This document shows, piece after piece, positions 63,080-64,000 of a stretch of 64,000 nt of DNA (position 1 is the first letter of the stretch; each line of letters starts with the position of its first letter). Where the stretch lies: assembly GCA_024640625.1 (NCBI GenBank), contig JAHEER010000013.1, positions 1 through 64,000 of the forward strand, given 5' to 3'. The position numbers and the translations under genes are program-made. The notes beneath the pieces are model-generated. The model did not search any database. It was not told where the DNA came from and worked only from the letters and a program-made list of their open reading frames with translations. The stretch is from Desulfobulbaceae bacterium (lineage in GTDB: Bacteria > Desulfobacterota > Desulfobulbia > Desulfobulbales > Desulfocapsaceae).

Positions 63080-63991
63080 ATGAAATTGATACCTCGAAAT
63101 CACCGCGGCCCCGATAGGCCCATTCTTACTGTTGCCCGGCGAGTGCTGCGCTCTGCTCATCTCGCCTTATTGGTAATTCTTGCCCTCGCTCTGGCCAGTT
63201 GTTCGCCGCTGACCATGGTGAACACCATCGCCCCTGATGATGGCTTCGTTCTCAACAGGGCTGTCGGCTATGGATCGCTGGAACGCCAGAAACTCGATAT
63301 CTATTACCCTGAGGTGCACAATCCCCGGGCGCCGGTACTAATCTTTTTTTATGGAGGCAGCTGGCGGCGCGGTGATCGTCAGAAATACCGGTTTGTCGGG
63401 CAGGCCCTGAGCTCACGCGGATACGTGACCGTCATTCCTGACTATCGGCTCTACCCGGATGTGCAATTTCCCGTCTTCGTCGAAGATGGAGCCGCATCAG
63501 TGGCCTGGGTCGAAGAAAACATCGCCGAATCGAAAAACGGCATTGTTTTGATCGGTCATTCTGCCGGAGCGCATCTGGCGGCGCTGCTGGCCCTCGATGA
63601 TCGCTATCTGAGCCAACAGGGGCTCACCGACCGTTCGATAAGAGGCATGATCGGGCTGGCTGGGCCCTATGCCTTTGAACCTGAGAATTTTCGACGCTAT
63701 AGAGCGATCTTTGCCACGGCCCAGCCCCCGGATACCTCCAGACCGGTAACCTACGCCCGCGGCGACGCCCCACCGCTACTGCTGCTGCATGGTGCCGATG
63801 ACAGTATGGTACTGCCCCTTCACTCACAGCTTCTGCAAGAGCGCGTGGATGATCAGAACGGCAGGGTGACACGCATCGAGTTCGAGGGGGTCAATCACTT
63901 CGATATCGTTTTGGGACTTTCCGAGCCGTTCGCCCATCTGGCTCCAGAACTTCTCCCCAGCCTCGAGAGATTCATCCAGGAGCAGACCTGA
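63080..63991 (+). CDS. Lipid-anchored alpha/beta-hydrolase (esterase)
   Basis: Long basic n-region, hydrophobic segment LALLVILALALASC with lipobox Cys, then an alpha/beta-hydrolase: oxyanion loop FFYGGSWRRGD, nucleophile elbow GHSAGAHLAAL, acid in LLHGADDSMV and His in GVNHFDIV. It resembles bacterial carboxylesterases of the hormone-sensitive-lipase / BD-FAE kind. Substrate not predictable. Confidence 0.88.
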   Translation: MKLIPRNHRGPDRPILTVARRVLRSAHLALLVILALALASCSPLTMVNTIAPDDGFVLNRAVGYGSLERQKLDIYYPEVHNPRAPVLIFFYGGSWRRGDRQKYRFVGQALSSRGYVTVIPDYRLYPDVQFPVFVEDGAASVAWVEENIAESKNGIVLIGHSAGAHLAALLALDDRYLSQQGLTDRSIRGMIGLAGPYAFEPENFRRYRAIFATAQPPDTSRPVTYARGDAPPLLLLHGADDSMVLPLHSQLLQERVDDQNGRVTRIEFEGVNHFDIVLGLSEPFAHLAPELLPSLERFIQEQT

Positions 63992-64000
63992 GGCGAACCC

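Overview
The window is a continuous piece of a moderately GC-rich Gram-negative chromosome. The gene set points to an anaerobic Desulfobacterota (delta-proteobacterial) genome, probably of the Desulfobulbaceae type. The signs are a SelW-like selenoprotein with an in-frame UGA codon, sigma-54 control, lipoproteins, a MurE with the DNPR signature of meso-diaminopimelate ligases, a fused MurE-MurF, and a CoA-disulfide-reductase/rhodanese fusion. The taxonomic placement is inference; no rRNA is present.

Layout. 1-6.6 kb: a sigma-54 activator cut by the window edge, two small genes each behind a near-identical sigma-54 promoter, a metallo-beta-lactamase-fold hydrolase, an M24 peptidase, two small lipoproteins and tRNA-Arg(TCG). 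6.6-11.9 kb: a minus-strand signalling operon of two periplasmic binding proteins, a HAMP-GAF histidine kinase, a stand-alone receiver and a receiver-PP2C phosphatase. 12-13 kb: a two-gene island with a degenerate recombinase-like fragment. 13-26 kb: housekeeping genes for nucleotide metabolism, DNA repair and tRNA or rRNA modification (dGTPase, selW, recN, PP-loop thiolase-like, MalY/PatB lyase, dus, cca, rlmE), then yebC-ruvC-ruvA-ruvB.

26.4-43.2 kb is a dcw division and cell-wall cluster: mraZ-rsmH-ftsL-ftsI-like-murEF-mraY-(two small ORFs)-murD-murG-murC-murB-ftsQ-ftsA-ftsZ. Most junctions are overlaps or gaps of a few bases, so it reads as one operon. It has three departures from the standard cluster. 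The ftsI-like gene is intact and full length but has lost all three transpeptidase motifs. ftsW is absent from its usual place between murD and murG. ddl is absent between murB and ftsQ. A catalytically dead FtsI together with a missing FtsW in an otherwise complete cluster suggests that septal peptidoglycan synthesis has been moved to other enzymes, with the FtsI-like protein kept as a scaffold. This is the most interesting signal in the window.

43.2-64 kb: a radical SAM protein, an orphan histidine kinase overlapping a FetA/FetB-type transporter, a frameshifted nitroreductase remnant, a CoA-disulfide reductase, a PHP phosphatase, a YkgJ-type cysteine-cluster protein, a PabB-PabC fusion, a small operon (NagZ, double TM2, YbeD-like, unknown) containing a tandem array of 7-residue mini-ORFs, a diguanylate cyclase flanked by copies of an interspersed repeat, a UvrD/PcrA-type helicase behind a G10 tract, folC, an HNH nuclease and an esterase lipoprotein. 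Two REP/MITE-like palindromes and one half-copy all lie between convergent genes.
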